A DNA stretch of 64,000 nt from Nesterenkonia marinintestina. GTDB lineage: Bacteria > Actinomycetota > Actinomycetes > Actinomycetales > Micrococcaceae. The position numbers and the translations under genes are program-made. Below, in pieces: positions 8,056 through 17,682 of this stretch. The stretch covers positions 124,001 to 188,000 of the forward strand of contig NZ_JAOEFD010000003.1 in the NCBI RefSeq assembly GCF_025420485.1. The letters run 5' to 3'. Position 1 is the first letter of the stretch; each line of letters starts with the position of its first letter. Below the pieces are notes generated by a model. The model did no database searches. It saw only the letters and a program-made list of their open reading frames with translations, and was not told the DNA's origin.

Positions 8056-10752
8056 TCAGGCGACCAGCTGGCGCAGCACGTACTGCAGGATGCCGCCGTT
8101 CCGGTAGTAGTCGGCCTCACCCGGGGTGTCGATGCGGACGACCGCGTCGAAGGTCACGGTGTCGCCGTCCTCCTTCGTGGCGGTGACCTTCACCGTCTTG
8201 GGCGCGTCCCCGTCGTTGAGCTGGGTGATCCCCTCGATGTCGAAGGTCTCGAAGCCGGTCAGGCCCAGCGAGTCGGCCGACTCGCCGTCCGGGAACTGCA
8301 GCGGCAGAACGCCCATTCCGATGAGGTTCGAACGGTGGATGCGCTCGAAGGACTCGGTGATGACGGCCTGCACGCCCAGCAGCTTCGTGCCCTTGGCCGC
8401 CCAGTCGCGGGAGGAGCCGGAGCCGTACTCCTTCCCGCCCAGCACCACCAGCGGTGTTCCCTGCTCGCGGTAGTTCTCCGCCGCGTCGTACACGTAGGCC
8501 TGCGGAGCCCCGTCCTGGGTGAAGTCGCGGGTGAAGCCGCCCTCCACACCGTCGAGCAGATGGTTGCGGATACGGATGTTGGCGAAGGTGCCGCGGATCA
8601 TCACCTCGTGGTTCCCGCGGCGGGAGCCGTAGGAGTTGAAGTTCTTCCGCTCGACGCCGTTCTCCAGCAGGTAGCGTCCCGCCGGGGTGTCCGACTTGAA
8701 CGCGCCGGCCGGGGAGATGTGGTCGGTGGTGACCGAGTCGCCCAGCTTCAGCAGCACCCGGGCGCCCTTCACGTCCTCGACCGGTGCCGGCTCCATGGAC
8801 ATGCCCTCGAAGTAGGGCGCCTTGCGCACGTAGGTCGAGGCGTCGTCCCAGGAGAAGGTCGAACCTTCGGGGGTCTCCAGCTCCTGCCAGCGGCGGTCCC
8901 CGTCGAAGACGGTGTCGTACTTCGAGGTGAACATCTCGGTGTCGATGGACTCGTCGATGATGCTCTGGACTTCGGTCGGGTCCGGCCAGATGTCGCGCAG
9001 GAAGACGTCCTCGCCCTCGGAGTCCTGGCCCAGCGGGTCGTTCTCGAAGTCGAAATCCATCGTCCCGGCCAGCGCGTAGGCGACCACCAGCGGCGGAGAG
9101 GCCAGGTAGTTCATCTTCACGTCCGGGTTGATGCGTCCCTCGAAGTTCCGGTTCCCGGAGAGCACCGAGGTGACCGCGAGGTCGTTGTCCTGGATGGTCT
9201 GGGAGATCTCGGACTCCAGGGGCCCGGAGTTCCCGATGCAGGTGGTGCAGCCGTAGCCGACGATGTAGAAGCCCAGCTGCTCCAGGTACGGGATCAGACC
9301 CGACTTCTCGTAGTAGTCGGTCACGACCTTCGATCCCGGTGCCACGGAGGTCTTGACCCAGGGCTTGTTCTCCAGACCCTTCTCCACCGCATTGCGGGCC
9401 AGCACCGCGGCGGCCAGCATCACGTTCGGGTTGGAGGTGTTGGTGCAGGAGGTGATCGAGGCGATCGAGACCGCACCGTGGTCCAGCTCGAACTCACGTC
9501 CGTCCTCCATGGACACGCTCACCGGCTTGGTGGGGCGGCCCACCTCGCCGGAGGAGTCCTCGGAGTAGTTGTGGATGTCCTTGCGGAACTGCTCCTTGGA
9601 GTCGGACAGCTCGATCAGGTCCTGCGGGCGCTTCGGACCCGAGATCGCCGGCACCACGGTGGAGAGGTCGAGCTCGAGGTACTCGGAGAATCGCAGCTCG
9701 CGGGAGGAGTCGTGCCACATGCCCTGCTCCTTGGCATAGGCCTCGACCAGCGCGAGCTGCTCCTCGGTGCGGCCGGTCAGCCGCAGGTAGTCGATGGTGA
9801 CCTCGTCGATCGGGAACATGGCCGCCGTGGAGCCGAACTCCGGGGACATGTTCCCGATGGTGGCGCGGTTGGCCAGCGGGACCGCGGCCACGCCCTCGCC
9901 GTAGAACTCGACGAACTTCCCGACCACACCGTGCTGCCGCAGCATGTTGGTGATGGTCAGCACCACGTCGGTGGCGGTGGCGCCGGCCGGGATCTCACCG
10001 GTCAGCTTGAAGCCCACGACCCGCGGGATGAGCATGGAGATCGGCTGGCCGAGCATCGCCGCCTCGGCCTCGATGCCGCCCACGCCCCAGCCCAGCACGC
10101 CCAGGCCGTTCTCCATGGTGGTGTGCGAGTCGGTGCCCACGCAGGTGTCCGGGTAGGCGCGCAGCACCCCGTCGACCTCACGGGTCATCACAGCACGGGC
10201 CAGGTGCTCGATGTTCACCTGGTGGACGATGCCCATCCCCGGGGGGACGACCTTGAAGTCGTCGAACGCGGTCTGGCCCCAGCGCAGGAATTGGTAGCGC
10301 TCCTCGTTCCGCTGGTACTCGATGTCCATGTTGCGTTCGATGGCGTCACGGTTGCCGAAGGAGTCGATCTGGACGGAGTGGTCGATGACCATCTCGGCCG
10401 GCGCCAGGGGGTTGACGCGGTCCGCATCGCCGCCGAGCTCGGCCACGGCCTCACGCATCGTGGCCAGGTCTACCACGCATGGGACTCCGGTGAAGTCCTG
10501 CATCAGCACTCGACCCGGGGTGAACTGGATCTCGGTGTCGGGCTGGGCGTCCTGGTCCCACTGCCCCAGCGCCGAGATGTGCTCGGCGGTGATGTTCGCT
10601 CCGTCCTCGTGGCGCAGAAGGTTCTCCAGAAGCACCTTCAGGCTGTACGGCAGGGTCTCATACCCCTCGACCGCATTGAGGCGGAAGATTTCGTAGTCGG
10701 CGCCGTCGACGTTGAGAACGCCTTTCGCTCCGAAGCTGTCCACAGTGCTCAC
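8056..10752 (-). CDS. acnA: Aconitate hydratase A
   Basis: TCA-cycle enzyme that isomerises citrate to isocitrate; 898 residues, matching AcnA/IRP-type aconitases. The three [4Fe-4S] cysteines are visible: one in [11 protein letters not shown] near residue 438 and two in [14 protein letters not shown] near 503 and 506. [11 protein letters not shown] is part of the first aconitase signature and [14 protein letters not shown] follows it. The swivel domain near the C-terminus has [18 protein letters not shown] 10752 is preferred over the ATG 18 bases upstream because GAGGAG sits seven bases before it and the protein then starts [11 protein letters not shown], the usual form. A structured leader of over 200 bases may precede it. 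Confidence 0.97.
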   Translation of the reverse strand: MSTVDSFGAKGVLNVDGADYEIFRLNAVEGYETLPYSLKVLLENLLRHEDGANITAEHISALGQWDQDAQPDTEIQFTPGRVLMQDFTGVPCVVDLATMREAVAELGGDADRVNPLAPAEMVIDHSVQIDSFGNRDAIERNMDIEYQRNEERYQFLRWGQTAFDDFKVVPPGMGIVHQVNIEHLARAVMTREVDGVLRAYPDTCVGTDSHTTMENGLGVLGWGVGGIEAEAAMLGQPISMLIPRVVGFKLTGEIPAGATATDVVLTITNMLRQHGVVGKFVEFYGEGVAAVPLANRATIGNMSPEFGSTAAMFPIDEVTIDYLRLTGRTEEQLALVEAYAKEQGMWHDSSRELRFSEYLELDLSTVVPAISGPKRPQDLIELSDSKEQFRKDIHNYSEDSSGEVGRPTKPVSVSMEDGREFELDHGAVSIASITSCTNTSNPNVMLAAAVLARNAVEKGLENKPWVKTSVAPGSKVVTDYYEKSGLIPYLEQLGFYIVGYGCTTCIGNSGPLESEISQTIQDNDLAVTSVLSGNRNFEGRINPDVKMNYLASPPLVVAYALAGTMDFDFENDPLGQDSEGEDVFLRDIWPDPTEVQSIIDESIDTEMFTSKYDTVFDGDRRWQELETPEGSTFSWDDASTYVRKAPYFEGMSMEPAPVEDVKGARVLLKLGDSVTTDHISPAGAFKSDTPAGRYLLENGVERKNFNSYGSRRGNHEVMIRGTFANIRIRNHLLDGVEGGFTRDFTQDGAPQAYVYDAAENYREQGTPLVVLGGKEYGSGSSRDWAAKGTKLLGVQAVITESFERIHRSNLIGMGVLPLQFPDGESADSLGLTGFETFDIEGITQLNDGDAPKTVKVTATKEDGDTVTFDAVVRIDTPGEADYYRNGGILQYVLRQLVA

Positions 10753-11076
10753 TCGGGCTCCTCTATTCATTGCCGGACAGATGACGTCCGCGGGATCGGC
10801 ACCCCGCGGACTCCGAGCCCTGAGTGGGTGCCGCCGCAGCGGGACCGGTGCGTCGAGGCCGCGACCGCCACGTGCGACGCAGGCGCTCCGGTGCGGGAGC
10901 GCCCGTTCCCGCCGCGCGTCGACAGCGATCGGGCCTGAGGCGCCTGTCCCTCATAGGCGCTCAGAGCCGTGACATGCACCATCCTACTCGGTCGCCCGGC
11001 GCCCGGACCGTCCGTGTCTCGGCCGGTCAGGCACCTGTCGGGCGTCCACGCGGTGCACGGCGGGAGACCTCGGGGA
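10753..11076 (-). promoter_or_regulatory. acnA upstream region with three hairpins
   Basis: This 324-base gap holds no credible gene. On the minus strand a -10-like TAGGAT occurs at 10982-10987. Downstream of it are three inverted repeats: 10935-10964 (10 bp with one bulged base), 10882-10903 (8 bp perfect, six-base loop) and 10786-10811 (9 bp perfect, eight-base loop). If transcription starts near 10975, acnA has a structured leader of about 220 bases. The first hairpin could instead end the upstream methyltransferase transcript. Confidence 0.4.
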
Positions 11077-12603
11077 TCAGCGGGCGAATACGGCCACCGA
11101 CTCCATGTGATGGGTGTTGGGATAGAGGTCCAGCACGCGCAGGTCGACGAACCGCCATCCGCGGCGCATCAGGCCGGCGGCGTCCCGCGCGAACGAGGCC
11201 GGGTCGCAGGATACGTAGACGATGCGGCGCGGTGCGGCCTCGTCGACGCCGGCGATCACCTGCGGGCCGGCGCCGGCCCGCGGCGGGTCCAGGACCACCA
11301 CGTCCTGCCCGGCCAGGTCGCCGAGCACGTGCTCGACAGGACTCCGCCGCAGCGTGATCCTGCTGTGGTCGCCGAACCGTTCGGCCGCGGAGGCGGCCGA
11401 CGGTCCCGCGGCCTCCACCGACAGGACCCGACCGGTCTCCCCCGTCCGCGCCGCCGCCCAGGCCGTGAACAGGCCGGCTCCCGCGTAGAGGTCGGCGACG
11501 GACTCACCCCCGTCGAGCGGGCACATCTCGTCCACCGTCCGCACCAGGGCCTCCGGAGCGCTGCGGTGGATCTGCCAGAACGACTCGGGACGCAGGGACA
11601 GGACCCCCGCGCCGTAGGGGGGCTCGGGAGCCGTCGGCAGCGGCTCGGTGACCGTGCGCGGTCCGCTCAGCAGCTCGAACCGCTCCTCCGTGCCTGCCTG
11701 GGACGCCGTCGTCGCCCGTCCTCGCTGAGGCCTGCCTCCGCGACGACCGCGTCGACCCGCACGTCCGCCGTCCGGGCTCTGCTCGGCCAGCAGGACCGTG
11801 CCCACTCGCTCGTCCCGACGGGCCATCGAGTCCAGCCGGTCCCGGAGCCCCTGCAGCTGCGGGCCGGACTCCGCCGCGGGGCCGGACTCCGCCGGTCGGA
11901 CCACGAGGGCCAGAGGTCCCTCCCCGCCGGGGGCGATCAGGTCGACGGTGCGGGCGCCGGTGAAGTCGGCTCCGAAGAGGCCGGAGCCGTTGACCGCCGG
12001 CACCGCCAGGGGCATGCCGCGCAGCTCGATCAGCTCGTGGCTCCGATGGGGCTTCATGCACAGTGCGCCGGCGTCGTCGACGGCGAAGCTGACCCGCGTC
12101 CGCCAGTGCACTCCGTCCTCGGCGCGGTCGCCGACGTCGCGGACGTGCAGCTCACCGTCGATGAGGCTCCTGCCCGAGGCCAGATCGTGGACGGAGATCC
12201 CGCCGACCCGCTGCAGCGTGTCCCGGAAGACATGGGCCTTGATCCACCGCTGATGCTGGTCGGTCATGTGGCCGTACTCGGCGCCGCCGACGGGCGGGCG
12301 GCCCATCTGATGCGCACGCAGGGCGTCGGCCAGCTTCCAGATGTGACGGCGCCGGTGCTCCGAGCGCTCCAGGACCTCGATGACGTCGCCGCGCCAGAAC
12401 TTCGCGCCCGGCTGCGGGTCGTCGATCCGCACCCTGACGGTCTCGCCCGGCACCGCATGACGCACGAAGACCACGCGGCCTTCGTGCCGCGCCACGCAGT
12501 GACCGCCGTGGGCCATCGGGCCGACGCCTACGGTCAGCTCCACCGACGCGCCCCGACCCTCCTGGGCCGAGGGGCCTCCTGATCCCTGCTGGGCGTCCGG
12601 CAT
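11077..12603 (-). CDS. TrmA/RumA-family SAM-dependent RNA m5U methyltransferase
   Basis: Protein of 508 residues. The N-terminus is a TRAM RNA-binding domain (VELTVGVGPMAHGGHCVAR, then VRIDDPQPG). The C-terminal half is the methyltransferase: the SAM-binding loop is VADLYAGAGLFTAWAA, VVLDPPRAG follows, the catalytic cysteine is in YVSCDPASFARD, and the protein ends with LYPNTHHMESVAVF, a strong family signature. Members put a methyl group on C5 of a uridine in rRNA or tRNA. I see no N-terminal four-cysteine iron-sulphur cluster as in RlmD. The start overlaps the DUF3159 stop (TGATG at 12601-12605), which implies translational coupling; GTG 12606 is an alternative. The exact RNA target is unknown. 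Confidence 0.88.
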   Translation of the reverse strand: MPDAQQGSGGPSAQEGRGASVELTVGVGPMAHGGHCVARHEGRVVFVRHAVPGETVRVRIDDPQPGAKFWRGDVIEVLERSEHRRRHIWKLADALRAHQMGRPPVGGAEYGHMTDQHQRWIKAHVFRDTLQRVGGISVHDLASGRSLIDGELHVRDVGDRAEDGVHWRTRVSFAVDDAGALCMKPHRSHELIELRGMPLAVPAVNGSGLFGADFTGARTVDLIAPGGEGPLALVVRPAESGPAAESGPQLQGLRDRLDSMARRDERVGTVLLAEQSPDGGRAGRRGRRGGRPQRGRATTASQAGTEERFELLSGPRTVTEPLPTAPEPPYGAGVLSLRPESFWQIHRSAPEALVRTVDEMCPLDGGESVADLYAGAGLFTAWAAARTGETGRVLSVEAAGPSAASAAERFGDHSRITLRRSPVEHVLGDLAGQDVVVLDPPRAGAGPQVIAGVDEAAPRRIVYVSCDPASFARDAAGLMRRGWRFVDLRVLDLYPNTHHMESVAVFAR

Positions 12604-13436
12604 CACCGGCGCGTTCCGTCCGGAGCCCCGGCCTCGGGATCGGTCTCCGTCCCGGAGACGTCATCCGTGACGTCCTCCCGAGCGGCGTCCGTCGCGCCGG
12701 GCACCCCGACGGCCTCCGGTCGGGTGATCATCCACGCCGCCCACAGCGCCAGCCCGTACAGGGGCAGACCCATGATCAGGCGAGCGGTGCCCAGGGCGAC
12801 CAGGGCATCGGCGAAGTAGAGGGGGACCTGGACCAGCAGGCGGGCGACGAGCACCCCTGCCACGATCCATGTCCCCAATGCGTAGCGTCGGACCCGCACC
12901 GGGTCCCTCCGCCACGTGACACCCTCACCGCGGACGAGCCCGAACAGCAGTCCGATGAGCGGCCACCGCACCGCCGTCGAGATCACGAACGCCACGATGT
13001 AGACGGCGTTGGTGAAGAAGCCCCATACGTAGAAGTCCCGCGCCTCACCGGTCTGGCCGGCCACGACGACGCACAGGACGATGGCGGCGAGTCCGGAGAG
13101 GGACTGCACCAACGGACCCCGCTGCAGCAGCCGCAGCACCGCGAAGACGGCACCGAGCCCGACGGCGACCACCGCGGCGGGGGTGATGTCTCCCACCACG
13201 ACGAAGATCACCAGGAAGGCGGCCGCCGGGAGCGAGGCTTCGAGCAGCCCACGGATCCCGCCCAGTGAGGCCAGCACGTCGAGGGAGCCGTCCTCCCGGG
13301 CCCTCAGGCTCGACGCCGCCTGCGACATGGTGGATGAGCGCGTGGATGAGTGCGTGGAAGAGGCCTCGGAGGGCGCCGCGGAGGCACCCGCGGATTCGGG
13401 CTGCCGAGGTCCGGGGTCCTGACCCGTCGATGTCAT
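12603..13436 (-). CDS. DUF3159 family integral membrane protein
   Basis: Membrane protein of about 277 residues. The first about 60 residues are hydrophilic and rich in serine, threonine and alanine. The conserved part begins at LASLGGIRGLLEASLPAAAF and contains about six hydrophobic segments, with the conserved RDFYVWGFFTNAVYIVAF and RWPLIGLLFGLV in between. This is the actinobacterial DUF3159 family, normally next to DUF3710 as here. ATG 13436 gives a start one base after the DUF3710 stop; a second ATG, near 13330, would remove the low-complexity leader. Function is unknown. The gene overlaps the downstream methyltransferase. Confidence 0.85.
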   Translation of the reverse strand: MTSTGQDPGPRQPESAGASAAPSEASSTHSSTRSSTMSQAASSLRAREDGSLDVLASLGGIRGLLEASLPAAAFLVIFVVVGDITPAAVVAVGLGAVFAVLRLLQRGPLVQSLSGLAAIVLCVVVAGQTGEARDFYVWGFFTNAVYIVAFVISTAVRWPLIGLLFGLVRGEGVTWRRDPVRVRRYALGTWIVAGVLVARLLVQVPLYFADALVALGTARLIMGLPLYGLALWAAWMITRPEAVGVPGATDAAREDVTDDVSGTETDPEAGAPDGTRR

Positions 13437-13437
13437 C

Positions 13438-14322
13438 TCAGACCGTCCGCCCCGCGGCGTCGTCGGGGGCCTGGTCCTCCGGCCGGGACTCCGGCTGCTG
13501 GGCCGGGTCGACGCTCGGACCGTCCTGCGTCCGCTCGGCGCCGCGCCGCGCGCGGACCACGCGGGTGGCCCCCTCCGGCTGCCGCAGCGGCAGCAGCTCC
13601 CGGGGCGGCAGGGGTTCGCCGCCCCGCTCGACGACGAGGCGGGAGAAGAGGTCCTCGACCTCGGCGGCCGCCTGCGGGTCGATGGCCCCGCGACCCCCGA
13701 TGACACCTCGCAGGAACCAGCGCGGGCCTTCGGCTCCGATGAACCGGGCCACACGCCACCCGGCGCGGCCGTCCTTCAGCGTGGTCGGGACGCGAGCCAC
13801 CACTTCGGTGCCGAAGGTGCCGTCGACTTCGCGGGCGCGGCCCTTCTGCGAGGTGATCGACTCGCGTATCTGGGCGCGGACCTCCTCCCAGGTGCCGCCC
13901 GACTTCGGAGCCGAGAACGGCTGGATCTGGATGCTGGCCTGACCGGCCGAGATCGTCAGAGCGATCACTCGGCGGCTGCGCTGGTCGATGTCCAGACGCA
14001 CCTTCTGGTCGCGTCCGACCGGCACCTTGACCGCACCGAAGTCGAGGAAGCCCTTGGCCACATCCGCCTGTGCGATGTCGTAGGGCCCTTCGCCGGAGAC
14101 CTTCGGGCGAGCGGCGGCACCGCGGTCGGAGGCCGCGGCACGCTCGGCCGGGGCGGACTCCGTGTGGTCGGCGGGTTCCTGGGCATCCCCGGAGCCCTCG
14201 GCCGAGCGGTCTGCGGCCCCGTCGACGGGGTCGGCCGCGTCATCCTCGGACTGCCGCGCCAGCGTCTCGCTGATGGTCGCGGGCTCGGCCCGCTCCTTCT
14301 TCCTCCTGGGTCCGAAGATCAT
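13438..14322 (-). CDS. DUF3710 family protein
   Basis: Soluble protein of 294 residues. The conserved domain lies at about residues 70-245: [18 protein letters not shown], then [34 protein letters not shown], and [19 protein letters not shown]- and C-terminal tails are charged and low-complexity. DUF3710 proteins are confined to actinobacteria and have no settled role. The start overlaps the dut stop by four bases (ATGA), and the DUF3159 gene follows directly, giving a dut-DUF3710-DUF3159-methyltransferase operon. Confidence 0.88.
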   Translation of the reverse strand: MIFGPRRKKERAEPATISETLARQSEDDAADPVDGAADRSAEGSGDAQEPADHTESAPAERAAASDRGAAARPKVSGEGPYDIAQADVAKGFLDFGAVKVPVGRDQKVRLDIDQRSRRVIALTISAGQASIQIQPFSAPKSGGTWEEVRAQIRESITSQKGRAREVDGTFGTEVVARVPTTLKDGRAGWRVARFIGAEGPRWFLRGVIGGRGAIDPQAAAEVEDLFSRLVVERGGEPLPPRELLPLRQPEGATRVVRARRGAERTQDGPSVDPAQQPESRPEDQAPDDAAGRTV

Positions 14323-14828
14323 GCTGCTCCCTGCGGGGACGGGGTCGTCTGTCCTGCGGCGCCGGTGGTCCCGGTCGACCCGAATCCGCCCTCGCCTCGG
14401 GCGCTCTGCTCCAGCTCCTCGACGACGACGAACTCGGCCTGGGCCACCTGCTGGATCACCAGCTGCGCGATCCGGTCCCCTCGGCGGAACGTGACCTCGG
14501 CCGTCGGGTCATGGTTGATCAGGCACACCTTGATCTCCCCACGGTATCCGGCGTCGACGGTCCCGGGGGCGTTGACCAGACCGACGCCGTGGCGCACGGC
14601 CAGTCCGCTGCGCGGGTGGACCAGCCCGACCCATCCGGTCGGCAGGGCCAGAGCCACGCCGGTGGGGACCAGGCGTCGCCGGCCCGGGCCCAGTGTGAAG
14701 TCCTCCGCACTGACGAGGTCCGCACCCGCGTCGCCCCGGTGGGCGTAGCCCGGAACCGGAAGGTCGGGGTCCAGTCGGCGCAGGGGGACGCGCAGCGACT
14801 GGGCGGGGGGCTCGGGCAGGTTCATCAT
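14319..14828 (-). CDS. dut: Deoxyuridine 5'-triphosphate nucleotidohydrolase
   Basis: Trimeric dUTPase of 169 residues that converts dUTP to dUMP and pyrophosphate, keeping uracil out of DNA and feeding dTMP synthesis. All five family motifs are present in order: [40 protein letters not shown] and the flexible glycine-rich [11 protein letters not shown] short tail follows motif 5. Two consecutive ATG codons (14828 and 14825) are possible starts. It heads the minus-strand operon with DUF3710 and DUF3159, and is divergent from the DUF3093 gene. Confidence 0.96.
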   Translation of the reverse strand: MMNLPEPPAQSLRVPLRRLDPDLPVPGYAHRGDAGADLVSAEDFTLGPGRRRLVPTGVALALPTGWVGLVHPRSGLAVRHGVGLVNAPGTVDAGYRGEIKVCLINHDPTAEVTFRRGDRIAQLVIQQVAQAEFVVVEELEQSARGEGGFGSTGTTGAAGQTTPSPQGAA

Positions 14829-14925
14829 CAGCTCCGCTCGACGGGGTGCTCGGTCCGGGTGTGCAGGGGCGCTCGATCGGTGCGGCGCGCGACGTGTCCG
14901 AGTCTACGCATTCGTGAGACCCTGG

Positions 14926-15414
14926 ATGACTATGACGACTCGTCCCGACAGCTATTCCGAGAAGCTCTGGCCCGCCTGGTGGATCTGGACGGCCGGGACC
15001 CTCATCGGCGCTTCCGTCTCCCTGATGTTCTTTCCGATCGACGCGGTGTTCGGGTTCCTCGCCATGGCGGTCGGGGTCGCGCTCGTGCTGTTCGCGCTCG
15101 TCGTCACCACACCGCGGCTCACGGTGACGGGGGACAGTCTGACCGTCGGACGGGCACAGATCGGCACCGAGCACCTGGGACACGTCGTCGCCCACAGGGG
15201 CGACGCCGCGCGGGAGCAGCTGGGCCCCGGCCTCGACGCCCGCTCCTACCGGTGCATCCGCGGATGGGTCGACCCTGTGGTGACGGCGGAGATCACCGAC
15301 CCCCAGGACGAGACGCCGTACTGGCTGTTCTCCGTACGCCGTCCGGAACGTGTCCTCGCCGTACTCGGGTCGACCGAACCCGTCCGCGAGCAGGGGACGA
15401 GCATCACCGGCTGA
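14926..15414 (+). CDS. DUF3093 family membrane protein
   Basis: Small membrane protein of about 162 residues. Two transmembrane helices near the N-terminus (WWIWTAGTLIGASVSLMFF and a segment around AMAVGVALVLFALVV) are followed by a cytoplasmic domain with TPRLTVTGDSLTVGRAQI, the typical DUF3093 core, and YRCIRGWVDP. Starts are possible at GTG 14914, ATG 14926 and ATG 14932. A -10-like TACGCA at 14905-14910 puts the transcript start past 14914, so an ATG start with a very short leader is favoured. It is divergent from dut, the usual neighbour in Micrococcales. Function is unknown. Confidence 0.82.
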   Translation: MTMTTRPDSYSEKLWPAWWIWTAGTLIGASVSLMFFPIDAVFGFLAMAVGVALVLFALVVTTPRLTVTGDSLTVGRAQIGTEHLGHVVAHRGDAAREQLGPGLDARSYRCIRGWVDPVVTAEITDPQDETPYWLFSVRRPERVLAVLGSTEPVREQGTSITG

Positions 15415-15460
15415 GCGCCGCTCCTGCGACTGCGCACTCCGTCCGCGCAGACAGACGAAC

Positions 15461-15504
15461 ACACAGAAGGGGACCCCTCGTCATCGAGGGGTCCCCTTCT
15501 GTGT
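15461..15504. terminator. 20-bp bidirectional terminator
   Basis: Perfect inverted repeat with arms 15461-15480 and 15485-15504 and loop TCAT. It lies midway between the convergent DUF3093 and DUF4193 genes and can end both transcripts. It is one of the longest perfect hairpins in the window. Confidence 0.92.
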
Positions 15505-15569
15505 GGGTCGACGATCTTCGTCGACGGATGCCGGCGGGCGCCGGTGCCCTCAGAGGCTCCGGCCGGCCC

Positions 15570-15869
15570 TCAGGCCTCGCAGTCCGCGCAGATCAGCATT
15601 CCGTCGTGCTCACGGGCGACCTGGGAGCGATGCCGCACCAGGAAGCATGAGCCGCAGGTGAACTCGTCGGACTGCGCCGGGAGGACACGGACCTGCAGCT
15701 CCTCGTCGGAGAGGTCCGCGCCGGGAAGTTCGAAGCCCTCGGCCGCCTCCGCCTCGTCCTCGTCCACGACGGAGGACTGGTGGTTCGGCTGCCGGTTCTT
15801 CAGCTCCTCGATGGAATCTTCGCTGACGTCGTCGTCGTTCTTCCGAGGGGCATCGTAATCAGTGGCCAT
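15570..15869 (-). CDS. DUF4193 family zinc-ribbon-like protein
   Basis: Small acidic protein of 99 residues, the standard length of DUF4193. The start MATDYDAPRKNDDDVSEDSI, the central DEDEAEAAEGFELPGADLS and the C-terminal pair of CxxC motifs (FTCGSCF and ICADCEA) are all typical; the four cysteines probably bind zinc. The family is highly conserved in actinobacteria but has no settled function, and a role in transcription or RNA binding is only a guess. GGAG lies eight bases before the ATG. A promoter is visible about 110 bases upstream on the minus strand. Confidence 0.92.
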   Translation of the reverse strand: MATDYDAPRKNDDDVSEDSIEELKNRQPNHQSSVVDEDEAEAAEGFELPGADLSDEELQVRVLPAQSDEFTCGSCFLVRHRSQVAREHDGMLICADCEA

Positions 15870-16259
15870 GCGTCGCTCCACACTCTGTTCGAGATCGGGA
15901 TCGGAGTACGCGCCGACCAGGCCGTCGGTCGTCCGGAGGGCAGGTCCGGCCAGGGTTCGCGCGCGTGGTGTCGCACAGATTGTGCCGCATCGGAACCCAC
16001 CGACAAAATCGGATCCGCTCAGGGCGGACATGTCGGGGCGGACAGGGCCCCACCCCCACCCCAAGGTTCAACCGGCGGTCCATGGGCCCGGTGGACGACG
16101 CGCCCGCAGCCGCTAGAGTGACCCCGATGCAGTCCGTGCGCGGTGACGCCGCTGTACGGTCTGCCGACGCCGTCGTGGCCCGGGCGCTCCGCAGAGGCCT
16201 GCCGCGACTCGACGACCTCCGACGACCGACGACTGTGACCGTGAGCGAGGACTGGACGG
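15870..16259. promoter_or_regulatory. Divergent promoters between DUF4193 and sepH
   Basis: This 390-base gap holds two promoters and no clear gene. For DUF4193 (minus strand), TTGTCG at 16001-16006 and CACAAT at 15979-15984 are 16 bases apart, inside an AT-rich patch that stands out from its surroundings. For sepH (plus strand), a -10 TAGAGT lies at 16114-16119. An ATG at 16127, seven bases after that box, could start a leaderless upstream frame that runs past the sepH start in another phase. Confidence 0.5.
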
Positions 16260-17660
16260 ATGAAGGACCTGAGGCTGAACGGTGTCCGCCACGAGGACGG
16301 GGAACTCCGCCTGGACCTGGTCGACGACGAGGGACGGGAATACACGCTGACGGCCGACGATGCGCTGCGCGCCGCAGTCGCCCGTCCTGCCCCTGCGGCT
16401 GTCCGACGCCCCTCTCCCGCCGCGGCGCCGCGCCGTGCCGCGCTGTCGCCGCGGGACGTCCAGGCCCGCATCCGTGCCGGGGCGACCGTCGAAGAGATGA
16501 TCGAGGCCTCAGGACTGGATCCCGCCCACGTCGAGCACTATGCAGGACCGGTGCACGCCGAGCGGTTCCACCTCGCCCAGCGCGCCCGCGAGACCCAGGT
16601 GGCCGCAGCCTCCACCGCCGAACAGCACCGGCTGGCCTTCGGCGACTCCCCCGCCACCCTCGAGGCCATGGTGCGGGTACGGCTGCGCAGTCTGGGGTCC
16701 GACGTCTCGGAGATGCTCTGGGATGCGTGGCGGCGTGAGGACGGTCAGTGGCAGCTGGCCTGCTGGTTCGACCACCCTGAGGACCCGGACCTCGCCGCCG
16801 AACTCGAGTCCCCCGCACTGTGGATCTTCCACGCCGGAACCCGGCACCTGGTGCCCGCCTCGCCGACGGCCCAGCGCCTCCACACCCTGCCCTCCCGACC
16901 GGAGACGCCCCGGCGCCGCCTGGCGGCCGTGGACGGACCCTTCGACGTCGAGGACGAAGCCGCCCCGGCCCGGGAGGCCGACGACACCACCGAAGGGGAG
17001 CGCTCCGGCCCGCGCCGCGCCGCGGTCGAGCCGTTGGCCGGGCGCCCGCAGCGGGGAAGAAGCCGCTCCGAGCACACGACGCCGCGCGGACCCTCCCAGT
17101 ACTCCGACCAGGAGGGCGCCGAGCATGAGGACCTGCTCGACATCCTGCGCGCCAGGCGGGGTCGCCGACTCGGCGCCGACGAGGAGTCGGACGACAAGCT
17201 GGCCCTGATGCTCACCCGGGACGAGCGGCCCGCGCAGGAGGACGAGCGCCCCCGGCTCGGTGCGGTCGACCAGGACCGGTCCGAGGAACCCGACCTCGAG
17301 GAGACCCCGTTCGGCACGCGTCGCCCGGGTCAGGACGGCGAGTCCGGGACCACCGACGCCTGGGGGTTCAGCTATGCAGAGAGCGGGGACGAGGACTCTG
17401 AGGCGGATCCGACCGCGGCGGAGGACTCGGAGGACTCGGAGGAGTCCTTCGGCGCCGAGGCCGACGCTGAGTCCGTCCGACGCACCGACGAACTGCCGCG
17501 ACCCGGCGGCGTGTCCGAGGGCTCGGAACCGGACCCGTCGGAGGAGCAGGCCGACGACGACTCGGACCGGGAGCCGAAGGCGCAGCCCAAGGGCGGTCGC
17601 GGTCGTCGGCCCAACATGCCTCGCTGGGACGACATCCTCTTCGGGTCCCGCGACGACTGA
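16260..17660 (+). CDS. sepH: Septation protein SepH
   Basis: Cell-division protein of 466 residues. The N-terminal DUF3071 domain spans about residues 1-165, beginning MKDLRLNGVRHEDGELRLDL and including RDVQARIRAGATVEEMIEAS, the predicted helix-turn-helix that binds FtsZ and stimulates its assembly in Streptomyces. The C-terminal two thirds are disordered, highly acidic and serine-rich, ending in a short conserved tail, RRPNMPRWDDILFG, that recurs in the family. AGGA lies upstream of the ATG. A long leader with a possible upstream frame precedes it. It is convergent with the phosphatase-like gene 22 bases downstream. Confidence 0.93.
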   Translation: MKDLRLNGVRHEDGELRLDLVDDEGREYTLTADDALRAAVARPAPAAVRRPSPAAAPRRAALSPRDVQARIRAGATVEEMIEASGLDPAHVEHYAGPVHAERFHLAQRARETQVAAASTAEQHRLAFGDSPATLEAMVRVRLRSLGSDVSEMLWDAWRREDGQWQLACWFDHPEDPDLAAELESPALWIFHAGTRHLVPASPTAQRLHTLPSRPETPRRRLAAVDGPFDVEDEAAPAREADDTTEGERSGPRRAAVEPLAGRPQRGRSRSEHTTPRGPSQYSDQEGAEHEDLLDILRARRGRRLGADEESDDKLALMLTRDERPAQEDERPRLGAVDQDRSEEPDLEETPFGTRRPGQDGESGTTDAWGFSYAESGDEDSEADPTAAEDSEDSEESFGAEADAESVRRTDELPRPGGVSEGSEPDPSEEQADDDSDREPKAQPKGGRGRRPNMPRWDDILFGSRDD

Positions 17661-17682
17661 GCTCCGTCGCGGAGGGGCCCGG

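Noticed and set aside
7762-10938. Open frame of over 1000 codons on the plus strand opposite dxs and acnA
   Set aside because: Long antisense frames are expected in high-GC coding DNA. The translation is repetitive in valine, glycine, leucine, aspartate and histidine and matches no family, whereas the minus strand encodes unmistakable DXS and AcnA.
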